Positions 24,679 through 32,869 of a stretch of DNA of 64,000 nucleotides are shown here, piece by piece; the first letter of the stretch is position 1; each line of letters opens with the position of its first letter. The notes beneath the pieces were generated by a model that ran no database searches, was not told the DNA's origin, and saw only the letters and a program-made list of their open reading frames with translations. Source of the DNA: Aureimonas sp. OT7 (GTDB lineage Bacteria > Pseudomonadota > Alphaproteobacteria > Rhizobiales > Rhizobiaceae). Where the stretch lies: positions 821,501-885,500 of the forward strand of contig NZ_CP062167.1 of NCBI RefSeq assembly GCF_014844055.1. Reading direction: 5' to 3'. Made by a program: the position numbers and the translations under genes.

Positions 24679-25677
24679 TTAGTTGGTGACGAGCCAGCCT
24701 TCGCGTTCGAAGAGCTGACGGGCGTTGGCCTTTTCCGTTTCGACGAGCTTGGTGAATGCCTCGCCCGTCAGGAAGCTGTCGGTCTGCGAGGTGCGCGCAA
24801 GCCATTCCTTCCATTCCGGCGCCTCGCGCACCTTCGACAGGACGTCGGCGTAGTAGGCGACCGCTTCCTGCGGCACTTCCGCGTTCATCCAGATGGTGCG
24901 CGGCATCTTGTAGTCCCCGACGGCGATCCCTTCCTCCTTGCAGGTGGGAATGTCGTTCCAGGACATCGTGTCCGTGACCTTTTCCTTGTAGTCCATGCGC
25001 TCGGGCGAGAAGACGCAGAGCGGGCGCACCATGCCGCCGCGCCATTGGGCGACGTTCTCCTGCGGATTGTTGAAGTTGGCCTCCAGATGCGCGCCGGCGA
25101 GCTGCGTGGCCGCCTCGCCGCCGGACTTGAAGGGAATGTAGGTGAACTTGGTGCCGGTTGCGTGCTCCAGGTGCTTGGACAGGATCTGGTCGGTATCCTT
25201 CGACTGCGAGCCGCCCACCTTCATGTTGCCTTCCTTTGCCTTCGCCACGAAATCGGCGGCGTTTTCGTAGGGCGCGTCGGCATGCGTCCACAGGAGGAAC
25301 TCGTCCATCGCCATCGCCGCCACGGGCTGCAGGTCGCCCGGCCCGTAGGCGGCCTTGGTGACCATCGGCAGGAGCCATTCGTTGTTGGTCCCGAATACGA
25401 GCTTATGCGGATCGTTCCCGGCAAGCTTGCCGTCGACGAAGGCTTCCGTTCCCGCGCCGCCGCCCTTGTTGCTGACGACGATCGACACCGGCATCAGGTC
25501 GTTCTTCTGGATGATGGACTGGATGATGCGGGCGAACTGGTCGGTGCCGCCGCCGGCGCCGGAGGCGACGACGAATTCGACGGGCTTCTGGGGCTGCCAG
25601 TCCTGCGCGAGGGCCGGCGTGGCCAGCATGGTCGCGGTGGCGAGGGCCAGTCCGATCAGGCGATTGATGGATGCCAT
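24679..25677 (-). CDS. Tripartite tricarboxylate transporter receptor TctC (Bug family), first copy
   Basis: 332 residues with a Sec signal peptide (LIGLALATATMLATPALAQD). The mature protein begins WQPQKPVEFVVASGAGGGTD, the Bug-fold start with the ligand-contacting GAGGGTDQFAR loop, and continues with NKGGGAGTEAF and the GGSQSKDTDQ segment. It captures a carboxylate in the periplasm for TctA/TctB. It is about half identical to the second copy at 32870 by eye. It lies in an operon with the upstream SAF-like oxidoreductase, but away from tctBA, so the two receptors may share one membrane complex. GGAGGAAAA precedes the start. Confidence 0.92.
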   Translation of the reverse strand: MASINRLIGLALATATMLATPALAQDWQPQKPVEFVVASGAGGGTDQFARIIQSIIQKNDLMPVSIVVSNKGGGAGTEAFVDGKLAGNDPHKLVFGTNNEWLLPMVTKAAYGPGDLQPVAAMAMDEFLLWTHADAPYENAADFVAKAKEGNMKVGGSQSKDTDQILSKHLEHATGTKFTYIPFKSGGEAATQLAGAHLEANFNNPQENVAQWRGGMVRPLCVFSPERMDYKEKVTDTMSWNDIPTCKEEGIAVGDYKMPRTIWMNAEVPQEAVAYYADVLSKVREAPEWKEWLARTSQTDSFLTGEAFTKLVETEKANARQLFEREGWLVTN

Positions 25678-25729
25678 TGGGTGTTTTCCTCCGTTTTGAT
25701 CCTTGTGTTCGATTGCCCGTTCGGACGGG

Positions 25730-27145
25730 TCAAACCGTCTGCTGCGCCGGGGCGCGGGCCCCGTGTGCGAAGAAGTGCGCGTCCTGGCGGCGGCGCAGCG
25801 CCAGAAGCGGCGCGGACTCGTCCAAGGTCACGTCCGCCATGGTGACCGGCGCGCCGGCGGGTATGTCCCGCTTCAGGCGCCGACCCGACAGAAGATAGTA
25901 GGGGAGGGCACGATCGGCCGCGAGCGGGCGGGCCTCCACCAGTTCGGGGCCGACGCCGTCGATCGTGTGGTGATGGCCTTCGGCTTCCAGAAGCGTGCCG
26001 GCCTCCAGCCTGCGGCGCGCCCGGCCCACAAGGTCGACCACCGGCCTCGGCTCGCCGGCGACCGAGACGCCGTTGACGACGGCGTCGAGCAGGCTGATCG
26101 GCGCCTCGAGCCCCAGAAGATGCCGCGGCAGCCACAGCATGGCGGCCTCGCCGCTGCGGCTGACCGTGTGGCCCTTCTGCGCCAGCACGGCCCAGGTTTC
26201 TGCATCCTCGCAGCGCACCACCACGAAGACGCCGCCTGCAAAGGAGATGTCCTGCGGCGTGCGCAGGCAGTTGAAGACGTCGATCCGGCGCTCGCCCGAC
26301 AAAAGACCCCCCATGGCCGTCGTGTCGAACAGGCTCGGCACTTCGGCGATCCGGGCGATGGGGGCGTGGAAGGCGGGCCGGTCCGGCATCAGCCCGGTCG
26401 CATTGGCGACGACCGCGAGTTCGCACAGGTCCGGTACGGCAAGCTGCGGCAGCGCATGGGCCAGGGCCGCGCGCTGCGAAACGAGCTCTGCCGCCGGCCC
26501 CGTGCCGAGCGCCATCGCATCGACGAAGCCCGGCGCCGACACCGTTCGGCTCTCGCTGGACAGGCTGCCCGTGGCCGCGTCGAAAACGAAGTCGTATTCG
26601 CTGGACTTGCCGGCAGCCAGGATCGGCAGGCCCAGCGTTTCCGCCCAGGTGACGAGGGCGATCAGCAAGGCGGGCTGATCGCCATCCACCGGGGTGCAGA
26701 CGAGGCCAAGCTCACGCGCATGCCAGGCGAGATAGGGGCCGACGACCGAGTCCGTTTCCTTGGTGACAAGGCCCACATGCTTGCCGGCGTCCAGGCTCGC
26801 CAAAGCGTGCGCAGCACCGGCTTCGGCATGGCCGCTGGCCTCCACGACGATGTCGACCGGCAGGGACAGGATATCCGCAAGCCGGCCGGCGGCCACGCAG
26901 TGACCCGCCTTCCACGCGGCCTGCGCCTCGGCACGGCTGTGGCAGACAACAATCTGCCCCGCGTCCCAGCCTACGGCACGGAAGGCGTCGGCCGCGCGTT
27001 CGGCGGTCACATCCACCGCCACACGCACATTCATCAGCGCCATGCGGCGGCCCTGGCCAAGCAGCGAGCGTCCAAAGGCGCCGGCGCCCACAAGGGCAAC
27101 CTCGATCGGGCGGGAAGCGCGGGAAAAGCGGTTATGGGCGTTCAC
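25730..27145 (-). CDS. Homoserine-dehydrogenase-like NAD(P)-binding oxidoreductase with SAF-like C-terminus
   Basis: 471 residues from a GTG preceded by GAGGCTTGCC. The frame stays open upstream but no other start is near. The N-terminal Rossmann fold has VALVGAGAFGRSLLGQG (G-x-G-x-x-G), then VDIVVEASGHAEAG and GLVTKETDSVVGP as in homoserine-dehydrogenase-like proteins. A central domain follows (AGKSSEYDFVF). The last ~90 residues resemble a SAF/AFP-like barrel (YYLLSGRRLKRDIPAGAPVT, MADVTLDE). Databases often call such proteins FlgA-like, which is misleading. It probably oxidises or isomerises a hydroxy acid in the pathway served by the TctC receptor 52 bases downstream. Confidence 0.82.
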   Translation of the reverse strand: MNAHNRFSRASRPIEVALVGAGAFGRSLLGQGRRMALMNVRVAVDVTAERAADAFRAVGWDAGQIVVCHSRAEAQAAWKAGHCVAAGRLADILSLPVDIVVEASGHAEAGAAHALASLDAGKHVGLVTKETDSVVGPYLAWHARELGLVCTPVDGDQPALLIALVTWAETLGLPILAAGKSSEYDFVFDAATGSLSSESRTVSAPGFVDAMALGTGPAAELVSQRAALAHALPQLAVPDLCELAVVANATGLMPDRPAFHAPIARIAEVPSLFDTTAMGGLLSGERRIDVFNCLRTPQDISFAGGVFVVVRCEDAETWAVLAQKGHTVSRSGEAAMLWLPRHLLGLEAPISLLDAVVNGVSVAGEPRPVVDLVGRARRRLEAGTLLEAEGHHHTIDGVGPELVEARPLAADRALPYYLLSGRRLKRDIPAGAPVTMADVTLDESAPLLALRRRQDAHFFAHGARAPAQQTV

Positions 27146-27263
27146 GGCAAGCCTCGTCGTAGCTGCGTCGATCCGCCGGCCGGCAAGGTCCGGCGGTACA
27201 GGATGGGCGCGATGTATCGTGGTGCGGAACCTCCCCGCGCGGCCGATTTTCTCAGCTCTTGAA

Positions 27264-27277
27264 TTTGGTATACCAAA
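27264..27277. promoter_or_regulatory. GntR-type operator TTTGGTATACCAAA
   Basis: A perfect 14-base palindrome with the TGGT...ACCA core typical of FadR/FCD GntR regulators. It lies between the SAF-like oxidoreductase (start 27145, minus) and the GntR gene (start 27366, plus), so it can control both. Confidence 0.75.
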
Positions 27278-27365
27278 CTGACGGCCAGCATGGACGTCGT
27301 CAACTTCTATTTTCGAAATTGCGCATTTGTAGGTATCGTGGGATGGTTCCGGCTCAGGAAAGGGT

Positions 27366-28115
27366 GTGGCGTTGGAATACCAGGAACCAAATTCTCTGCA
27401 CGCGCTTGTGGCGGACAACCGACCCGGTCCGGCCTGGCACGCTGTCAGCCCACCCCTGGTGGAGGACGCACCAGCCGCGGAAACGCTGGCCGAGCGTCTG
27501 GCGGACCGGCTCCGGGACATGATCGTCACGGAGGAGTTTGCCGTGGGAACGCCCCTGCGGGAGCGGCAATTGGCCGAGCGTCTCGGCGCATCGCGCACGC
27601 CTTTGCGCGATGCCCTGAAAATCCTGGCAGCCGAGGAACTGGTGGTCCTGTCGCCGAGGCGGGGAGCCACCATCGCGCCGTTCTCGCCCTCGGCGATTGC
27701 CGACAAACTCGATCTCCTGTCCGTGCTCGAGGGCTTCGCCGGCGAGTTGGCCGCAAGCCGGGCAAGCGATGCCGAGATCGTGGAAATCCGTGCTTTGCAT
27801 CACGAGCTTCTGGCGGCCTATGAGCGCCGCGACCGCCTGTCCTACTTCCGGCTCAACCAGGCGATCCATCGCGCGATCGTCGAGGCGGCACGCAACGGCG
27901 CGCTTTCGCGCAGCCATGCCCAACTGAACCGCCAGGTCTATGCCTATCGATGGCGCGGCAGTGCGGATGCGTCCCTGTGGCGCCGCGCCATCGCCGAGCA
28001 TGGCGATATCGTCGATCGTCTGACACAGCGCGACGGGCCGGGCCTTTCGGATGCGCTGCGCGCCCATGTGGGCAGCACCTGGCGGCAGCTTCGGGCTGCG
28101 GGCGACGGGGCCTGA
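27366..28115 (+). CDS. GntR family regulator, FadR/FCD subfamily (first)
   Basis: 249 residues from GTG with an AGGAAAGGG ribosome site immediately before it. The winged helix covers about residues 40-105 (LAERLADRLRDMIVTEEFAV, LRERQLAERLGASRTPLRDA). The C-terminal FCD domain has the metal-ligand pattern of this group (FRLNQAIHRAIVEAARN with Asn and His, later EHGDIVDRL). It faces a perfect GntR palindrome at 27264-27277 and is tail-to-tail with the second GntR gene, 4 bases apart. Likely senses a pathway acid. Confidence 0.9.
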   Translation: MALEYQEPNSLHALVADNRPGPAWHAVSPPLVEDAPAAETLAERLADRLRDMIVTEEFAVGTPLRERQLAERLGASRTPLRDALKILAAEELVVLSPRRGATIAPFSPSAIADKLDLLSVLEGFAGELAASRASDAEIVEIRALHHELLAAYERRDRLSYFRLNQAIHRAIVEAARNGALSRSHAQLNRQVYAYRWRGSADASLWRRAIAEHGDIVDRLTQRDGPGLSDALRAHVGSTWRQLRAAGDGA

Positions 28116-28119
28116 GGTT

Positions 28120-28830
28120 TCAGACCGCCTCCTTCACCCTTTCCCACGCGTTTCGCAGGTGCCGACCGAGCGTTTCAGCCAGGGCATCGCCATCGCGCCG
28201 TTCCAGCGCGGTGATCATCTCTTCATGCTCGGCGATGGCCGCTGCCCACCGCTCCGGCCCCTCATGGCCGATGAAGCGGATACGCTTCAGCCGCATCTGC
28301 AGTGTCGCATGGACATGCGCCAGCGCTTCGTTGCCGGAATAGCGGACGATGAGGGTGTGGATCTCCTGGTTCAGCTTGTAATAAGCGAGCCGGTCGCCAA
28401 TGCCGTAGAGGCGCATCATCTCGTCATGGGCGGCGCGTATGGTGGCGATTTCGGCGTCCGACGCGTTCCGGCAGCACAGGCGGCCCGCCAGTTCCTCCAG
28501 ATTGCCGATGACCACGAGCATATCGTGGACATCCTTGGCGTCGAACCGCTTCACGACGGCGCCCCGGCTCTGCACAAGCTCCACCAGCCCTTCGCTGGCG
28601 AGGTACTTGATCGCCTCGCGCAGCGGCGTCCGGGAAACGCCGAGCTCTTCGCCGAGCTGGCCCTCATGCAGTCGGGAGCCGGGCGGAAGCTGCCCTTCGA
28701 TGATCATGTCGCGCAGGTGTCCGACAAGCGTATCGTGGAGCGACTGGCGGGATATGCGGCGCGTGCCACCGTCCGGTGTCGCCGCACTCCGGCCTGCGCC
28801 TGCGATCGCTAGCGATTCAACCATCTTCAC
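28120..28830 (-). CDS. GntR family regulator, FadR/FCD subfamily (second)
   Basis: 236 residues. Helix-turn-helix at about residues 30-95 (SLHDTLVGHLRDMIIEGQLP, LHEGQLGEELGVSRTPLREA), then an FCD effector domain with KLNQEIHTLIVRYSGN and AEHEEMITALERRDGD. It is divergent from the pdxA2-like gene and the palindrome TGTATGCAGAATACA lies between them, so it likely controls the six-gene arm. It and the first GntR are paralogous in architecture but not close in sequence. Confidence 0.9.
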   Translation of the reverse strand: MKMVESLAIAGAGRSAATPDGGTRRISRQSLHDTLVGHLRDMIIEGQLPPGSRLHEGQLGEELGVSRTPLREAIKYLASEGLVELVQSRGAVVKRFDAKDVHDMLVVIGNLEELAGRLCCRNASDAEIATIRAAHDEMMRLYGIGDRLAYYKLNQEIHTLIVRYSGNEALAHVHATLQMRLKRIRFIGHEGPERWAAAIAEHEEMITALERRDGDALAETLGRHLRNAWERVKEAV

Positions 28831-28934
28831 CTCGGATCTGCCGGCCCCTTGTGCGCCATCGCCGCAGCGATGCGCACGGGGAAACCACTAGAGCAGTTCC
28901 AACATGCCAGCCAGTCAGCGTCAAACGAAAATGC

Positions 28935-28949
28935 TGTATGCAGAATACA
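28935..28949. promoter_or_regulatory. GntR-type operator upstream of the PdxA2-like gene
   Basis: Inverted repeat with arms TGTAT and ATACA around GCAGA, the form bound by many FCD-type GntR regulators. It is 68 bases before the pdxA2-like start and 105 bases before the second gntR start. Confidence 0.65.
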
Positions 28950-29016
28950 AAACGCTTGATGCGTGCATTTTTGTTGGCTACAGATACCGCCGATGAACGC
29001 TCGGGGAGGAACCGTC

Positions 29017-30054
29017 ATGTCCGTCGAAACCGCAGATGCACGCCCAGTCATCGCCTTGGCCATGGGCGATCCGGCTGGCATCAGCCCCGAACTGACGGCC
29101 ATGCTTCTGGCCGATCCGGAAACGCGGGAAGCCGCCCGGATCGTCGTCTTCGGTGACCGCCGCATCCTCGACAAGGGCGCGCAGGAAGCCGGCGTCGAGC
29201 TGGACCTCGAAATGCTGGCAGCACCCGGTGCTCCAACCGGCGAGCGCCATGCCATGGTGGATCTGCAGCATCTTGCGCCGGACGAGGTCGAGCGCGGCGA
29301 AGCCACGCTCAAGGGCGGCACCTTCGCCACCACCAATTTCCGCAAGGCGCTCGAAATGGCCGATGCCGGCCGCGCCGATGCCGTGATGTTCACGCCCTTC
29401 AACAAGAAGGCCATGCGCTACGCCTATCCGGGCTATGACGACGAGATCCGCTTTGTGGTCGACGTCACCGGCTTCAACGGCAAGGTGCGCGAGTTCAACG
29501 TCCTCGAAAAGGTCTGGAATGCGCGGGTCACCTCGCACATTCCGCTCAAGGACGTCTCGGAGCATCTGAGTGTCGACGCCATCCTGGCAGAGGTGGAGCT
29601 GACGGTCCGGTGCCTAAAGCAGTCCGGCATCGAAAAGCCGCGCGTGGCGGTTGCCGGGTTGAACCCGCATGCCGGCGATGGCGGCTCCTTCGGCATGGAA
29701 GAGATCGACGTGATTGAGCCGGCGGTCAAGGCGGCGCAGGAGCGCGGCTATGACGTCGAGGGTCCGTTCCCGGCCGACACGGTCTTCCTGCGGGCCCTGA
29801 AGGACGAGTTCCACGCCGTGCTGACCATGTATCACGACCAGGGCCAGATCGCGATGAAGATGATGGGCTTCGACAAGGGCGTGACCATGATGGGCGGCCT
29901 GCCGTTCCCGCTTTGCACGCCTGCGCATGGCACGGCCTATGACATCGCGGGCAAGGGCATCGCCGACCTCGGTGCGACGCGCGAGGCTTTCCGGCTCGCC
30001 GTGCGGATGGCGAACCGACGCCGCTCCGTTATGGTGGCGCCTGCCGCGGCCTGA
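29017..30054 (+). CDS. PdxA-family dehydrogenase, PdxA2-like (4-phospho-tetronate type)
   Basis: 345 residues, GGGGAGGAACC before the ATG. PdxA motifs: MGDPAGISPEL at 16-26, the three metal-binding histidines in TSHIPL (H174), YHDQGQ (H273) and TPAHGTA (H304), and GLNPHAG near 215. PdxA oxidises 4-phosphohydroxy-L-threonine in vitamin B6 synthesis. PdxA2 relatives in catabolic clusters oxidise and decarboxylate 4-phospho-D-erythronate or threonate to dihydroxyacetone phosphate. The surrounding kinase, isomerase and TTT transporter favour the catabolic role. Confidence 0.87.
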   Translation: MSVETADARPVIALAMGDPAGISPELTAMLLADPETREAARIVVFGDRRILDKGAQEAGVELDLEMLAAPGAPTGERHAMVDLQHLAPDEVERGEATLKGGTFATTNFRKALEMADAGRADAVMFTPFNKKAMRYAYPGYDDEIRFVVDVTGFNGKVREFNVLEKVWNARVTSHIPLKDVSEHLSVDAILAEVELTVRCLKQSGIEKPRVAVAGLNPHAGDGGSFGMEEIDVIEPAVKAAQERGYDVEGPFPADTVFLRALKDEFHAVLTMYHDQGQIAMKMMGFDKGVTMMGGLPFPLCTPAHGTAYDIAGKGIADLGATREAFRLAVRMANRRRSVMVAPAAA

Positions 30055-30115
30055 CCGGCCGCGCGCCGCTGGTATGGGAGCCGCGGCCAGTTACGCTTTT
30101 CGGGGAGGACAGAGC

Positions 30116-31087
30116 ATGGGAATGCCAGCATTCGGCGCCAACGCACGGCAGCGCTACGATCGGACGAACTGGCCGATCGCCGCGGCGATGATCCAGTATG
30201 CAAACCAGTTGCCCGATGGGCGCAGCGTGCAGGACCAGAGCGCGGATGAATGGGCCGCCACCCTGTCCGAGATCGCCGATGCCGGCTTCACCGAACTCGA
30301 TCCCACCGATTGCTGGCTGCGCGTCGGCGACCTGTCGCCGCAGCGCCGCCGGGAATTCCGCGATGTGGCGGCCAGCCTCGGGCTGACGATCGCGGCCGTA
30401 TCGACGGCGCGCAAGAACCTCATCGACGCCGATCCGGCGGTCGGCGAGGCGAATGTGAGCTATGGCCACCGGGTGATCGACGCCGCGGCCGAGATCGGCG
30501 CGTCGGCCGTCTCCTTCGGCTTCTTCGGCCCGCTGACCGAGCGGCAGAAGGAGGTTCTCTGGTTCTGGACGCAGGATGGCGTGCGCAATCCCGACGATCC
30601 GGCCATGTGGCGCCTGGCCGTCGAGCGCGTCCGCGAACTTGGCCGGCATGCCGCCGAACTCGACCTGGAAGTGTCGCTCGAAATGTACGAGGACACCTAT
30701 CTCGGCACCGCCGAAAGCGCCGCCCGCTTCGTGACCGAGGTCGACCTTCCCAATGTCGGCGTCAACGCCGATATCGGCAACCTGATCCGTCTGCACCGCC
30801 CGGTCGAAAAATGGGCGGACATGATGGCAAGGCTCGCGCCCCTGTGCCGCTACTGGCACGTAAAGAACTACATTCGCGACGAAAGCGCGGACGGGCGCAT
30901 CGTGACGCATCCCGCGCCGCTCGAATCCGGCATCATCAATTACCGCGCCGCCCTGTCCATGGTGCTGGCGCACGGTTTCAACTCGGCGCTTCTGCTCGAA
31001 CATTACGGTGGCGACGGACTCAGCGTCTGCGCCAGCAATCGCGACTATCTGCGCCGGATCCTTCCTCGTCCGGAGGCGCGCCCATGA
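30116..31087 (+). CDS. Xylose-isomerase-like TIM-barrel sugar (phosphate) isomerase/epimerase
   Basis: 323 residues from the ATG preceded by CGGGGAGGACAGAGC; the frame is open further upstream, into the pdxA2 gene. AP-endonuclease-2 fold with candidate metal ligands in SLEMYEDTYLG (Glu), NVGVNADIGN (Asp), YWHVKNY (His) and LLLEHYGGDG (Glu). Such enzymes interconvert aldoses, ketoses or oxo-tetronates. The stop overlaps the kinase start by 4 bases, so isomerase and kinase are coupled. Confidence 0.85.
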   Translation: MGMPAFGANARQRYDRTNWPIAAAMIQYANQLPDGRSVQDQSADEWAATLSEIADAGFTELDPTDCWLRVGDLSPQRRREFRDVAASLGLTIAAVSTARKNLIDADPAVGEANVSYGHRVIDAAAEIGASAVSFGFFGPLTERQKEVLWFWTQDGVRNPDDPAMWRLAVERVRELGRHAAELDLEVSLEMYEDTYLGTAESAARFVTEVDLPNVGVNADIGNLIRLHRPVEKWADMMARLAPLCRYWHVKNYIRDESADGRIVTHPAPLESGIINYRAALSMVLAHGFNSALLLEHYGGDGLSVCASNRDYLRRILPRPEARP

Positions 31088-32805
31088 CTACGATCTTCGA
31101 CGAACCGGAGCGCTTTGCCGCCCGCGCGCTGGAAGGCTTCTGCGACATCCATGCCCGCATCGTGGCGCCGGTGCGCGGCGGAGTGCTGCGCTCGACGCAA
31201 ACCCCGCAGGGCAAGGTCGCCCTGGTCATCGGCGGTGGCTCCGGTCACTACCCGGCCTTTGCCGGCTATGTCGGCGTCGGCTTCGCCGATGCGGCGGTTG
31301 CCGGCGACGTCTTCGCTTCGCCGTCCACCGAAAGCGTGGCGCGCATCTGCCGCCAGGCGGACAAGGGCGCCGGCATCGTCCTCGGCTTCGGCAACTATGC
31401 GGGCGACGTCCTGAATTTTGGTGCGGCGGCCACCCGCCTGCGCGCCGAAGGCATCGACGTCCGCGTACTGGCCGTCACGGACGATGTCGCCAGCGCGAAC
31501 CGCTCCGAGCGCGAGAAGCGCCGCGGCGTCGCCGGCGACGTACCGGTATTCAAGATCGCCGGGGCCGCGGCGGAAGCCGGGATGGATATCGACACGGTGG
31601 ACGCGCTGTCGCGCCGCGCCAATGACAGGACCGTATCCTTCGGCATCGCCTTCTCCGGCTGCACGCTGCCGGGTGCCAATGGACCGCTCTTTACCGTCGC
31701 GCCGGGCACGGTGGCGGTCGGGCTCGGCATCCATGGCGAACCGGGGATCCGCGACGAGCCGGCCATGAGCGCGAAGGCGCTTGCACAGCTTTTGGTCGAG
31801 CCGCTTCTGGCCGAGCGGCCCGAAGGCGCCAACGGGCGCGTCGCGGCGCTCCTGAACGGGCTCGGCTCCACCAAGCATGAAGAACTCTTCGTCCTGTGGA
31901 CGCATGTGGCGGCGCGTCTGCGCGACGCCGGGCTGGAACTCGTGGCGCCCGAAGTGGGCGAGTACGTCACCAGCCTCGACATGGCCGGTTGCTCGCTGAC
32001 GCTGACCTATCTGGATGCGGACCTGGAGCCGCTCTGGCTTGCAGCGGCCGACACCGCCGCCTTCCGGCGCGGCACGGTGGAGCCGCGGGCGGCGGCCGAT
32101 CCGCTGCGCGAGGACGTCGTCGGAGCTATCGACTATCCGCAGGCGAGCGAAGCGTCGAAAGCCGACGCGGGTTGCGTGGCCGACATCGTCGCCACGGTGG
32201 CCGCCGCGCTGGCCGAGGCCGAGGACGAACTCGGGCGCATCGACGCCGTCGCAGGCGACGGCGATCATGGCCAGGGCATGCGGCGCGGATCGGCCTCGGC
32301 CGCCGAGGCGGCGCGTGCCGCGGCAACGGCCGGCGCCGGTGCGGGAACCGTGATCGCCGTTGCGGGCGACGCCTGGGCCGACACCGCCGGCGGTACGTCC
32401 GGCGCCATCTGGGGCCTGATCCTGCGCGGCTTCGGCACGGCCATCGGCGATTCAGCGCGCATCGACCTGCGGGCCGCGGCGGCAGCCATGCAGGCGGCCT
32501 TGTCGGACGTCACGCAGCTCGGCCGGGCGCGGGTCGGCGACAAGACGCTCGTCGATGCCCTCGTTCCCTTCGTCGACACGCTCGCGGCCGAGGCCGCCTC
32601 CGGGCACGATCTGGCGAAAGCCTGGCGTGCGGCCGCAGTGCGCGCCACCGAGGCCGCCGACGGGACGCGCGATCTGTCGCCGCGCCTCGGCCGCGCCCGG
32701 CCGCTTGCGGCGCGCAGCATCGGGCATCCGGATGCGGGTGCCGTCTCGCTGGCGCTCGTTGCCCGTACCATTGCGGACGCGCTGGAGGCGCGACCGCGCC
32801 GCTGA
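31084..32805 (+). CDS. Fused DhaK-DhaL dihydroxyacetone/tetrulose kinase
   Basis: 573 residues. The DhaK domain (about 1-340) has VIGGGSGHYPAF at 48-59 and the covalent substrate-binding His in LGIHGEPG (H217). The DhaL ATP-binding domain (about 360-570) has DGDHGQGM at 392-399 and GGTSGAIWG. The DhaM phosphotransfer subunit is absent and both domains are fused, as in ATP-dependent dihydroxyacetone, erythrulose (LerK/DerK) and related kinases. It would phosphorylate a short ketose. No DUF1537 kinase, the usual partner of PdxA2, is present, so this enzyme probably takes that step. Confidence 0.92.
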   Translation: MTTIFDEPERFAARALEGFCDIHARIVAPVRGGVLRSTQTPQGKVALVIGGGSGHYPAFAGYVGVGFADAAVAGDVFASPSTESVARICRQADKGAGIVLGFGNYAGDVLNFGAAATRLRAEGIDVRVLAVTDDVASANRSEREKRRGVAGDVPVFKIAGAAAEAGMDIDTVDALSRRANDRTVSFGIAFSGCTLPGANGPLFTVAPGTVAVGLGIHGEPGIRDEPAMSAKALAQLLVEPLLAERPEGANGRVAALLNGLGSTKHEELFVLWTHVAARLRDAGLELVAPEVGEYVTSLDMAGCSLTLTYLDADLEPLWLAAADTAAFRRGTVEPRAAADPLREDVVGAIDYPQASEASKADAGCVADIVATVAAALAEAEDELGRIDAVAGDGDHGQGMRRGSASAAEAARAAATAGAGAGTVIAVAGDAWADTAGGTSGAIWGLILRGFGTAIGDSARIDLRAAAAAMQAALSDVTQLGRARVGDKTLVDALVPFVDTLAAEAASGHDLAKAWRAAAVRATEAADGTRDLSPRLGRARPLAARSIGHPDAGAVSLALVARTIADALEARPRR

Positions 32806-32869
32806 CGCTCAACGCCCCGCCGGCTTCGATGCCGGGGGGCGCCCATCATCATTTCCGGGAGGAACTGCC

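Noticed and set aside
27146..27706. N-terminal extension of the SAF-like oxidoreductase frame
   Set aside because: The open frame crosses the GntR palindrome and the start of the divergent gntR gene; the family fold begins only after the GTG at 27145.
30250..31083. N-terminal extension of the kinase frame
   Set aside because: The upstream part is an Arg-rich shadow of the TIM-barrel gene; the DhaK domain starts at the ATG at 31084 with a 4-base overlap.
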